Shown here piece after piece: positions 1 to 6,107 of a DNA stretch of 11,677 bases; position 1 is the stretch's first letter, and every line of letters starts with the position of its first letter. Origin of the DNA: Gemmatimonadaceae bacterium (lineage in GTDB: Bacteria > Gemmatimonadota > Gemmatimonadetes > Gemmatimonadales > Gemmatimonadaceae); the NCBI GenBank assembly GCA_014378185.1, contig JACMOE010000040.1, positions 1 through 11,677 on the forward strand. Direction: 5' to 3'. The notes below the pieces were generated by a model. That model searched no databases. It had not been told where the DNA came from and worked only from the letters and a program-made list of their open reading frames with translations. Both the position numbers and the translations under genes were made by a program.

Positions 1-575
1 CTGCCCGGGGGCGGACGGGCCGCCCAGCCTCGCGGCAGCGTGCGCAGGACGATGACGCGGATCGCGAGCAGGCACTGCGGCCGGTGCCTCGCGCTGCGCC
101 CGTCCGCGTACGAACGGGCGAGCGGCGACGCGTGGCAGGCGAGCGGGCGGCGAGTGCCGAGCGGGAGCTGGTGCGCATGCTGCTGCATCGCCCGGCGTAC
201 TTCGAGCAGGTCATCGAGCGCGTGGGCGAGGAGAGCTTCCGCGACCCCGAGATGCGTCGCATCTTCGCGGCACTCGTCGAACATGGCGCGGAGGTGGGAC
301 CGGACGTGCTTGCCGAGCATCTCGACGGGGACGCCGTGGTGGTGATGCAGTCGTTACTCGAAGAAAACGGCGGGTTGGATCACGCCGACGAAACCGTGAG
401 CGGCAGCCTCTCCGCCATGCACGAGCGCAACCTCACCGAGCGCATGTCTGAAATCGACAGGGAAATGCCGATCGCCTCCGATACGCAGAAGGATGAACTG
501 ACGAAGGAGAAAATGGCCCTGTTCAAGGAGCTGGGGAGCCTGGGCGGCGGCCAATGGTGGAAGAAATTTCGGTGA
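1..575 (+). CDS. dnaG: DNA primase DnaG, C-terminal part (5' end outside window)
   Basis: The reading frame is open from position 3 to the TGA at 573-575, giving about 190 visible residues; the zinc-binding and TOPRIM catalytic domains would lie upstream of the window. The first 50 or so visible residues are rich in Arg, Ala, Asp and Gln and look like the flexible linker that follows the TOPRIM core. From AERELVRMLLHRP (about position 160) onward the frame matches the C-terminal helical domain of DnaG that binds the replicative helicase DnaB, with the recognisable pattern FRDPEMRRIFAAL and a closing helix ending in WWKKFR. Primase makes the RNA primers for the replication fork. A GTG at 84 would give a short protein, but it lies inside the linker and is not a believable start. 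Its neighbour downstream is a zinc-ribbon protein and then recJ, a replication and repair context. The identification is confident; it rests on the C-terminal domain alone. Confidence 0.85.
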   Translation, partial: ARGRTGRPASRQRAQDDDADREQALRPVPRAAPVRVRTGERRRVAGERAASAERELVRMLLHRPAYFEQVIERVGEESFRDPEMRRIFAALVEHGAEVGPDVLAEHLDGDAVVVMQSLLEENGGLDHADETVSGSLSAMHERNLTERMSEIDREMPIASDTQKDELTKEKMALFKELGSLGGGQWWKKFR

Positions 576-592
576 GACCCACTTCCAGAGGC

Positions 593-603
593 TATGATAC
601 ATG
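593..603 (+). promoter_or_regulatory. Candidate -10 element for the zinc-ribbon gene (possible leaderless start)
   Basis: TATGAT at 593-598 is a near-perfect bacterial -10 hexamer. It lies five bases before the second of two tandem ATG codons (601 and 604), so transcription could begin at or next to the ATG at 604. No purine-rich ribosome-binding site precedes either ATG. A convincing -35 was not found; TTTCGG at 567-572 is too far upstream (20-base spacer). This is weaker than the similar sites before recJ and coaD. Confidence 0.4.
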
Positions 604-1374
604 ATGGCCACTCGCTCCCGCACCGCCGCCGCTGTCATCGAACCGCCGACTCCCCGAGTCCCGGCCCTCATGCATCCTGACGTCCAATCCCTGCTTGCCG
701 TGCAGGCCGACGATCTCGAGGTCTACAACCTCGAAGACCGGCTGACATCGCTCGCGCCGCGCCTTGCCGCGCTGGAAAAGGAGCGGGGCAAGGTGGCGAG
801 TCAGCTCGACAAGGCACGCGCGTCCATCGCCGCGGAAGAGGTCAGGCAGCGCGAGGCCGCCGCGCACGTGGAGACCAATCGCGCGCTCGTGGAGCGAAGC
901 CAGCGTGCCTACGAGTCGGTCACGTCGCCAAAGGAAGCCACCGCCGCCGTTTCCCAGCTGGAACAGACCAAGCGGATGATGGATGACGCCGAGCGCGATG
1001 CGGCACAGGTGCAGGGCCGCATCAACGAGCTGCGGCATCACGTGGCGGATCTGGAGAAGGGCGTCGCGGACGTGGAGGAGCGGCAGGCTTCAACGCGTGC
1101 GGAGCTGGAGACGGAGCGGGCCGCCATCGACAAGGAGATCGTTGTCGCGCAGGCCAAGCGCGACAACACGGCCAAGGCCGTGCCGGCCGCCATGCTCTAC
1201 AAGTACGATCGCGTGCGTGTGCGCAAGCGCGCGGAAACGGTGTTTCCGCTGCGCGACAAGTCATGCAGCGCCTGTGACACCGCAATTCCCACGCAGCGCC
1301 GCGCGGCCATGGCCGCCACGGGGTCGCTCGAGATGTGTGAAGGATGTGGCGTGCTGCTCTATGCGGGGGAATGA
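601..1374 (+). CDS. Coiled-coil protein with C-terminal C4 zinc ribbon
   Basis: The product has 257 residues. After a short Ala/Pro-rich N-terminus, residues about 40-190 form a long, charged heptad-like region (for example LEKERGKVASQLDKARASIA) that should be a coiled-coil hairpin. The C-terminus carries two CxxC pairs, Cys222/Cys225 and Cys246/Cys249 (CSAC and CEGC), which form a zinc ribbon. This layout matches the widespread family of C4-type zinc-ribbon proteins (Pfam zf-RING_7 type), whose members are suspected to bind nucleic acid but have no settled biochemical role. Start choice is open: tandem ATGs at 601 and 604 follow a -10-like box, while the family usually begins near the ATG at 670 (MHPDVQSLL), which would drop 23 residues. 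It sits between dnaG and recJ, 25 bases after the primase stop, hinting at a link to replication or repair, but this is context only. Confidence 0.8.
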   Translation: MMATRSRTAAAVIEPPTPRVPALMHPDVQSLLAVQADDLEVYNLEDRLTSLAPRLAALEKERGKVASQLDKARASIAAEEVRQREAAAHVETNRALVERSQRAYESVTSPKEATAAVSQLEQTKRMMDDAERDAAQVQGRINELRHHVADLEKGVADVEERQASTRAELETERAAIDKEIVVAQAKRDNTAKAVPAAMLYKYDRVRVRKRAETVFPLRDKSCSACDTAIPTQRRAAMAATGSLEMCEGCGVLLYAGE

Positions 1375-1387
1375 CCCGCGCTGACCG

Positions 1388-1422
1388 TTGAACCGGTACG
1401 CCGGCTCCCGTAGGTTGATGGA
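1388..1422 (+). promoter_or_regulatory. Predicted leaderless promoter of recJ
   Basis: TTGAAC at 1388-1393 and TAGGTT at 1411-1416 are separated by exactly 17 bases, the optimum for a housekeeping sigma-70-type promoter. The -10 hexamer ends six bases before the ATG at 1423, so the expected first transcribed base is the A of the start codon. No Shine-Dalgarno sequence is present in the gap. The seen facts are the hexamers and spacings; leaderless transcription is the inference. Confidence 0.6.
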
Positions 1423-3150
1423 ATGACTGTCGCAACGCCTGTCGCCCGCCCGCGAGCCCGATGGATCCTGCCGTCCGAGCCGGACGGAGACATGGTGCGG
1501 CTGCTCATGGCGGAACTGCTGCTGCCCGAGCCCATCTGTCGCCTGCTCGCCTCGCGCGGTCACTCGCCCGCGGATACAGCCAAGCGCTATCTGCGGCCGC
1601 GTCTGGACCAGTTGCTGCCGCCAGGCCAGATGCTCGACATGGCGAAGGCAGTGGACCGCCTGGTGCAGGCGGTGCGCAGCCGGGAGACCATCCTGATCCA
1701 CGGCGATTACGACGTGGACGGCATGTGCTCTACCACCCTGATGACGCGCGCCCTGCGGCTCCTTGGCGCCACCGTGGTGCCGTTCATCCCGCAGCGACTG
1801 GTGGATGGCTACGACCTCACTGACGCCGGCGTGCGCGCGGCGCAGGCCGCCGGTGCCACCCTCGTTGTCACGTGCGACTGCGGCACGAGCGCCGTGCAGC
1901 CCGTGGCTGCTCTGCAAGCGCTCGGCATCGACGTCATCATCAGCGACCATCACCTGCCCGGTGGCGACCTGCCCAACGCGTACGCCGTGCTCAATCCCAA
2001 GCGGCCAGGCTGTGGCTCCGAGGACAAGGATCTCGCCGCCGTTGGCGTGGCGTTCAAGCTGGCACTCGCCGTCACGCGCGCCATGGGCGGCAACGAGAAC
2101 AACGTGTTCGGCATGCTTGACCTCGTGGCGCTCGCGACCATCGCGGACGTTGCGCCGCTGCGCGGCGAGAATCGCGTGTTCGCCCGCTACGGCCTGAAGA
2201 TGCTGGCCGAGACGCAGAACGTCGGCTTGCGCGCGCTCATCCGCGCGGCGGGTCTCGACGGCAAGCCGCTCACCGCTGGACGCGTGGGATTCATCCTCGC
2301 GCCGCGCCTGAACGCCGTGGGTCGGCTGGGCAAGGCGCTCCGCGGTGTCGAGCTCCTCACGTCCACCAACGAGCACGACGCCAATGCCATCGCCCGCGAG
2401 CTGGAGGAACTGAATGCACGGCGGCAGGAGATCGATCGCTCCGTGCTCAAGGAAGCCCGTGCGCGCGTGCTCGCCCTCGACCTCGACGACACCTTCGGCA
2501 TCGTGCTCGCCGAGGATGGCTGGCACCCGGGGGTCATCGGCATCGTGGCGTCGCGGCTGGTGGAGGAGTTCGGGCGCCCCACCATCCTCATCGGCCTCGA
2601 TGGCGACGAAGGGAAGGGGTCGGGTCGCTCCATTTCCCGCTTCGACCTGCACGGCGGCATTGGCCGGTGCAGCCATTTGTTGAAGCGCTTCGGCGGGCAC
2701 CGCAACGCAGCCGGCGTGACCATTAATCGCGGCGAGGTGGCGGAGTTCACGCGCTGCTTCAACGAGTCGGCGCGCGCTGACCTCACGCTGGATGATCTCG
2801 TACCCGAACTGCGTGTGGACATGGAAGTGGCCATCGACGACGTCACGCTCGAGTTTGAGGCAATGCTGCGACACCTCGAGCCGTGCGGCATGGGAAATCC
2901 ATCGCCAATGCTCGTCACGCGTGGAGTCCGGCTCGCGTCACCGCCGCGCACCGTGGGCGACGGGGGCCTCAAGCTGATGCTCGCCGCACCCGCACGCGAT
3001 CCCATCGAGGCCATCGGGTGGTCGCTGGGCGCGCGCATCGGTGAACTGGACATGTCGCGCACGTTCGACATCGCCTACCGGTTGGAGCGCGATGAGTTCC
3101 GCGGGAAGGTCCGGTTGCAGGCGCGGCTCTCGGATTTCCGGGTGGTGTAG
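1423..3150 (+). CDS. recJ: Single-stranded-DNA-specific 5'-3' exonuclease RecJ
   Basis: The product is 575 residues, close to the usual RecJ length. It degrades single-stranded DNA 5' to 3' in the RecF recombination pathway, mismatch repair and base excision repair. The DHH-family motifs are in order: DYDVDG at 95-100, DCG at 152-154, SDHH at 174-177 and ATIADVAP near 238-245, together providing the metal-binding aspartates and histidines. The DHHA1 domain follows, with GRSISR at 401-406 and FGGHRNAAG at 423-431. The C-terminal part (about 460-575) is an OB-fold-like RecJ domain containing EPCGMGNP. The ATG at 1423 is favoured because a -35/-10 pair places the transcription start exactly there. 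rsmD begins three bases after the stop, so the two genes are almost certainly cotranscribed. No key residue is missing. Confidence 0.95.
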   Translation: MTVATPVARPRARWILPSEPDGDMVRLLMAELLLPEPICRLLASRGHSPADTAKRYLRPRLDQLLPPGQMLDMAKAVDRLVQAVRSRETILIHGDYDVDGMCSTTLMTRALRLLGATVVPFIPQRLVDGYDLTDAGVRAAQAAGATLVVTCDCGTSAVQPVAALQALGIDVIISDHHLPGGDLPNAYAVLNPKRPGCGSEDKDLAAVGVAFKLALAVTRAMGGNENNVFGMLDLVALATIADVAPLRGENRVFARYGLKMLAETQNVGLRALIRAAGLDGKPLTAGRVGFILAPRLNAVGRLGKALRGVELLTSTNEHDANAIARELEELNARRQEIDRSVLKEARARVLALDLDDTFGIVLAEDGWHPGVIGIVASRLVEEFGRPTILIGLDGDEGKGSGRSISRFDLHGGIGRCSHLLKRFGGHRNAAGVTINRGEVAEFTRCFNESARADLTLDDLVPELRVDMEVAIDDVTLEFEAMLRHLEPCGMGNPSPMLVTRGVRLASPPRTVGDGGLKLMLAAPARDPIEAIGWSLGARIGELDMSRTFDIAYRLERDEFRGKVRLQARLSDFRVV

Positions 3151-3153
3151 CCC

Positions 3154-3672
3154 ATGCGCATCGTTGCCGGCCAGTGGCGTGGTCGTCGCCTCGTCGCGCC
3201 AAAGGGCGACATCGCCAGGCCGACGGCCGATCGAGTGCGCGAAGCGTGGATGAGCATCGTGAATCCGTGGCTGGCGGATGCACGAGTGCTCGATCTCTAC
3301 GCTGGCTCGGGCGCGCTCGGCATCGAGGCGCTATCGCGCGGGGCAGCCAGCGCGGACTTCGTGGAAAGCGCGGCCGCCAGCCTCACGGCCATCGGCGAGA
3401 ACCTGGTGAGCGTGGGTGCCGGCACCGAAGCCCGCGTGCATCGCGCTGACGCGCTGGCGTTCATCAGCGGTCTGGCCGCCCATGCGTTCGATGTCGCGTT
3501 CGCCGACCCGCCCTACGATCGCGGATTGGCGGCCTCGGTGGCTGAACGGTGGCTCACCATTCCCTTCGCCGGCCTGCTTGGCATCGAGCACCGCGCGTTC
3601 GAGAAAATGCCCGAGGGCGGCGAGCGGCGGAAGTATGGTGGCACGGCCATCACCTTCTACCGCGCGGAATGA
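3154..3672 (+). CDS. rsmD: 16S rRNA (guanine(966)-N(2))-methyltransferase RsmD
   Basis: The product is 172 residues, typical for RsmD, which methylates N2 of G966 (E. coli numbering) in 16S rRNA using S-adenosylmethionine. It shows the family opening RIVAGQWRGRRL (2-13), RPTADRVRE (22-30), the SAM-binding motif I DLYAGSGALG (47-56) and the catalytic DPPY (118-121). The start three bases after the recJ stop gives the canonical MRIVAG N-terminus. The recJ-rsmD-coaD order places it in a mixed housekeeping run; rsmD next to coaD is a very common bacterial pairing. A weak purine-rich stretch, GGGTGGTG, lies just upstream within the end of recJ and may serve as its ribosome-binding site. Confidence 0.94.
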   Translation: MRIVAGQWRGRRLVAPKGDIARPTADRVREAWMSIVNPWLADARVLDLYAGSGALGIEALSRGAASADFVESAAASLTAIGENLVSVGAGTEARVHRADALAFISGLAAHAFDVAFADPPYDRGLAASVAERWLTIPFAGLLGIEHRAFEKMPEGGERRKYGGTAITFYRAE

Positions 3673-3684
3673 CGCCCTCGCGCG

Positions 3685-3719
3685 TTGCGCTTTTCGCCGC
3701 CGCTGTCGATTGTTCCCCT
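3685..3719 (+). promoter_or_regulatory. Predicted leaderless promoter of coaD
   Basis: TTGCGC at 3685-3690 and GATTGT at 3708-3713 are 17 bases apart, and the -10-like hexamer ends six bases before the GTG at 3720. This is the same geometry as at recJ. The -10 departs from TANNNT only in its first base. No ribosome-binding site is visible. The site also supports GTG 3720 over upstream in-frame starts. Confidence 0.45.
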
Positions 3720-4211
3720 GTGCCGAACTCACGAATCGCTATTTACGCGGGCAGTTTCGACCCCATCACGCGCGGGCACGAGGATCTCATTCACCGGAGC
3801 CTCGAGTTCGTCGATACGCTGGTGGTGGCCGTGGCCGTCAACTCCACCAAGACACCGCTCTTCTCCATCGAGGAGCGCGTGAGCCTCATTCGCGCCTCGA
3901 TCGGCGACGACGCCCACATCCAGGTGCGCTCCTTCGGCGGCCTGCTGGTGGATTTCGCGCGCGAAGTCGGCGCCTCCCTGCTGATTCGTGGCCTGCGCGC
4001 CGTGAGCGACTTCGAGTACGAGTATCAGATGGCCCTCATGAACCGGCACCTTTCGCCGAAACTCGAAACCGTGTTCATGGTTCCGTCACTCGACACCACC
4101 TACATCAGTGCCAGCCTCGTGCGCGAGGTCGCGCGCTACGGAGGTGACGTGAACGACCTGGTGCACCCCAGGGTGGCCGACGCACTCCGGGCCAGGATGG
4201 CGTCGCAGTGA
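3720..4211 (+). CDS. coaD: Phosphopantetheine adenylyltransferase CoaD
   Basis: CoaD transfers AMP from ATP to 4'-phosphopantetheine, the fourth step of coenzyme A synthesis from pantothenate. From GTG 3720 the product is 163 residues, matching the usual length of about 160 and the usual N-terminus (RIAIYAGSFDP). It has the nucleotidyltransferase motif TRGH at 17-20, RGLRAVSDFEYE at 90-101 and the ATP-binding YISASLVRE at 128-136. The frame stays open further upstream: an ATG at 3669 overlaps the rsmD stop as ATGA and would add 17 residues (MTPSRVALFAAAVDCSP) not typical of the family. The GTG is preferred on length, family alignment and the upstream promoter-like pair; the ATG start remains possible if the gene is translated only by coupling to rsmD. 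pta overlaps its stop by four bases. Confidence 0.93.
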   Translation: MPNSRIAIYAGSFDPITRGHEDLIHRSLEFVDTLVVAVAVNSTKTPLFSIEERVSLIRASIGDDAHIQVRSFGGLLVDFAREVGASLLIRGLRAVSDFEYEYQMALMNRHLSPKLETVFMVPSLDTTYISASLVREVARYGGDVNDLVHPRVADALRARMASQ

Positions 4212-5218
4212 CCTTCATCGAGTCCCTGCACGCCCGCGCCGCGGCGACCCCTCGGCGCATCCTCTTTCCTGAAGCGGGTGATCCGCGAACACGAGAGGCC
4301 GTACGGGCGCTGAAGGCCGCGGGGGTGGTTGAGCCCGTGCTGGTTGGGGTCGCGGCGGACGCCATGCCCGGCATCGAGCTCATCGAGACGTGCCCCGGAC
4401 CGCTCGCGGATGAAGTCGCCGCCCAGGTCTACGCCATTCGCTCGCCCAAGGGCATGACTGAAGACGTCGCGGCAGGGCATGGCATGTCGCCCCTGATGGT
4501 GGCCGATGCACTGGTACGCTGGGGCAGGGCCGACGGATGCGTGGCGGGCGCCGTGACCACGAGCGCCGAAGTCGTGCGCGCTGCACTCTGGCTCATCGGG
4601 CCCGGAGAGAACGTGCGTACCATCTCCAGCGCCTTCTACATGGATGTGCCGCCATTTCGCGGTACGGAAGGCGAGGTGCTCACGTTCACGGATTGCGCCG
4701 TGGTGCGGAAGCCGAGCGCAACGCAGCTCGCCGACATTGCCATGACCGCCGCTCGCGACCGTTGGCGCATCGTGGGTGATGAACCGCGAGTAGCTTTCCT
4801 GTCGTTCAGCACGATGGGGAGCGGGTCGGGCGAAAGCGTGACCCGTATACGAGCCGCACTCGATGAGGTCAGGCGCCTTGCGCCCGAGCTCGCCGTGGAC
4901 GGAGAATTGCAAGGTGACACTGCGCTTGTTCTGGACGTGGCGGCACGAAAGGCGCCAGGGAGTGCAGTGGGCGGAACGGCGAATGTGCTGGTCTTCCCGG
5001 ATCTGGATGCCGGGAACATCGCCTACAAGCTGGTGCAGCGACTGGCGTCGGCGCGTGCGATCGGGCCTATCCTTCAGGGGATGCGTCGTCCGTGCAACGA
5101 TCTCTCGCGTGGGGCGAGCGCTGAAGACATCTTCAATGTGGCCGCGATCACCGCACTGCAGGCGGGCGACTCGGCGGGCACACTACTGAACGGGATCCGT
5201 CAGGAGACAGGCACATGA
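4208..5218 (+). CDS. pta: Phosphate acetyltransferase
   Basis: The product is 336 residues, the size of the short, single-domain Pta form (no N-terminal DRTGG or AAA-like region). It interconverts acetyl-CoA plus phosphate with acetyl phosphate plus CoA. Diagnostic segments of the PTA/PTB family are GCVAGAVTTSAEVVRAAL (111-128), SFSTMGSGSG (199-208), DGELQGD (231-237), ANVLVFPDLDAGNIAYKL (258-275) and IGPILQGM followed by NDLSRGAS. The GTG at 4208 overlaps the coaD stop (GTGA), implying translational coupling with the CoA synthesis gene. AGGATGG about ten bases upstream is a weak ribosome-binding site. Its own stop overlaps the STAS gene start as ATGA. No acetate kinase gene follows, so the usual ack-pta pairing is absent here. 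Confidence 0.93.
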   Translation: MTFIESLHARAAATPRRILFPEAGDPRTREAVRALKAAGVVEPVLVGVAADAMPGIELIETCPGPLADEVAAQVYAIRSPKGMTEDVAAGHGMSPLMVADALVRWGRADGCVAGAVTTSAEVVRAALWLIGPGENVRTISSAFYMDVPPFRGTEGEVLTFTDCAVVRKPSATQLADIAMTAARDRWRIVGDEPRVAFLSFSTMGSGSGESVTRIRAALDEVRRLAPELAVDGELQGDTALVLDVAARKAPGSAVGGTANVLVFPDLDAGNIAYKLVQRLASARAIGPILQGMRRPCNDLSRGASAEDIFNVAAITALQAGDSAGTLLNGIRQETGT

Positions 5219-5547
5219 GCTTCTCGATCAAGAAGCAGGGTGAAATCGTCGTGGTCGATGTCGAAGGTCAACTCATCGTTGGAAACCGCCAGGAGCTCAA
5301 GCAGAAGGTGCTGGATGAGCTCGAGCGTGGCGAAAAAAAGTTTCTCATCGACTTCGCCCAGACGGGCTACATCGATAGTTCCGGACTCGGCGTGCTGGTC
5401 TCGCTGTCCAAGAAGATTCGCGAGCAGGGGGGAGAGCTCCGGCTCGCCAACCTGAACGACGACCTTCGGACGCTCTTCGAGCTCACCAAGCTCGACACCC
5501 TCTTCCAGATCTCCGACACGCGCGAGCGCGCCCTGTCGAGCTTCTGA
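5215..5547 (+). CDS. STAS-domain anti-sigma factor antagonist (RsbV/SpoIIAA type)
   Basis: The product is 110 residues and a single STAS domain. In partner switching, the unphosphorylated form binds the anti-sigma kinase and frees its target; phosphorylation on a conserved serine blocks this. The conserved phosphorylation segment is present as YIDSSGLGVLVSL (56-68), and the surrounding pattern (LIDFAQTGYIDSSGLGVL, then GGELRLANLNDDLRTLFELTKLD) is typical of antagonists rather than transporter STAS domains. The ATG at 5215 overlaps the pta stop by four bases and has a clear ribosome-binding site, AGGAGA at 5202-5207, seven bases upstream. A strong hairpin 20 bases after its stop ends this run. 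The presumed kinase and phosphatase partners start 98 bases further on. Confidence 0.92.
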   Translation: MSFSIKKQGEIVVVDVEGQLIVGNRQELKQKVLDELERGEKKFLIDFAQTGYIDSSGLGVLVSLSKKIREQGGELRLANLNDDLRTLFELTKLDTLFQISDTRERALSSF

Positions 5548-5566
5548 TCCCGACCTGACGTCGATG

Positions 5567-5600
5567 GCGCGGCCCGTTTCGCAACGGGCCGCGCGTCTTC
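5567..5600 (+). terminator. Strong hairpin, probable transcription terminator after the STAS gene
   Basis: A perfect 12-base-pair stem pairs 5567-5578 (GCGCGGCCCGTT) with 5583-5594 (AACGGGCCGCGC), closed by a four-base loop TCGC. It is followed by GTCTTC, which is only weakly T-rich, so termination efficiency is uncertain. It lies in the 98-base gap between the antagonist gene and the kinase gene. The pairing is seen directly; the terminator role is inferred. Confidence 0.7.
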
Positions 5601-5645
5601 GTCCCCGGGCACTCTTCACGTCGCCCCAGCCCGCTTCCCAACCAC

Positions 5646-6107
5646 ATGGCCGCGTCCCAGCTGCCCTCTCTTCACGCCGGGCTTCGCGTTTCGCTGCAGG
5701 TCGACATTCCCAGCGACGTCGCCTACATCGAGCGTGTCGTCGATCTCGTGCGTCATCCCTGCGCCGAACTCGCGTTCAACAAGCACCAGCTCGCGCTCAA
5801 CGTGCCGGTGGCGCTGAGCGAGGCGCTCTCGAACGCCATCCTCCGCGCCAACAATGAAAGTCCCGACAAGCGCGTGCGCGTCCGTGCCGAAGTCGACACC
5901 ATGCGCCTCGTCGTGGAGATTTCCGACGAAGGGGTGCACTTCGACCTGGAGGCCAAGACACTCGATGCCACCGACGCCGCCAACCTCGATCGCGAGGATG
6001 GGCGCGGGCTGTTCCTCATGCGAAAATTGATGGATGGTGTGGAGCGGTTCGACGTGTCGGGGCAATTGTCGGGCAACGTGATTCGCCTCACCCTCACGCG
6101 CGCGTGA
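5646..6107 (+). CDS. RsbW/SpoIIAB-like anti-sigma factor serine kinase (GHKL ATPase)
   Basis: The product is 153 residues with a HATPase_c_2-type fold. The N-box is SEALSNAILRANN (58-70), with Glu59 and Asn63 as expected for metal-ATP binding. The G1 region is ISDEGVHFD (92-100) and the G2 region is DGRGLFLMRKLMD (118-130). In this family the kinase binds a sigma factor or other target and phosphorylates the STAS antagonist on serine. The G1 box is unusual: the second glycine of the common DxGxG pattern is replaced (DEGVH), which may affect nucleotide binding or be a subfamily trait. The ATG at 5646 has no clear ribosome-binding site or -10 box. The phosphatase gene overlaps its end by four bases. 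No sigma factor lies next to it, so its target is unknown. Confidence 0.87.
   Translation: MAASQLPSLHAGLRVSLQVDIPSDVAYIERVVDLVRHPCAELAFNKHQLALNVPVALSEALSNAILRANNESPDKRVRVRAEVDTMRLVVEISDEGVHFDLEAKTLDATDAANLDREDGRGLFLMRKLMDGVERFDVSGQLSGNVIRLTLTRA

Noticed and set aside
1261..2874. Long open frame on the minus strand opposite recJ
   Set aside because: It lies opposite a gene with all RecJ motifs; its translation is low-complexity, rich in His, Gln, Glu and Ala, with no recognisable domain. It is a shadow of GC-rich codon use.
3549..3719. Upstream extension of the coaD frame into rsmD
   Set aside because: It would overlap conserved rsmD codons and adds residues not found in CoaD; it contains a promoter-like pair just before GTG 3720.
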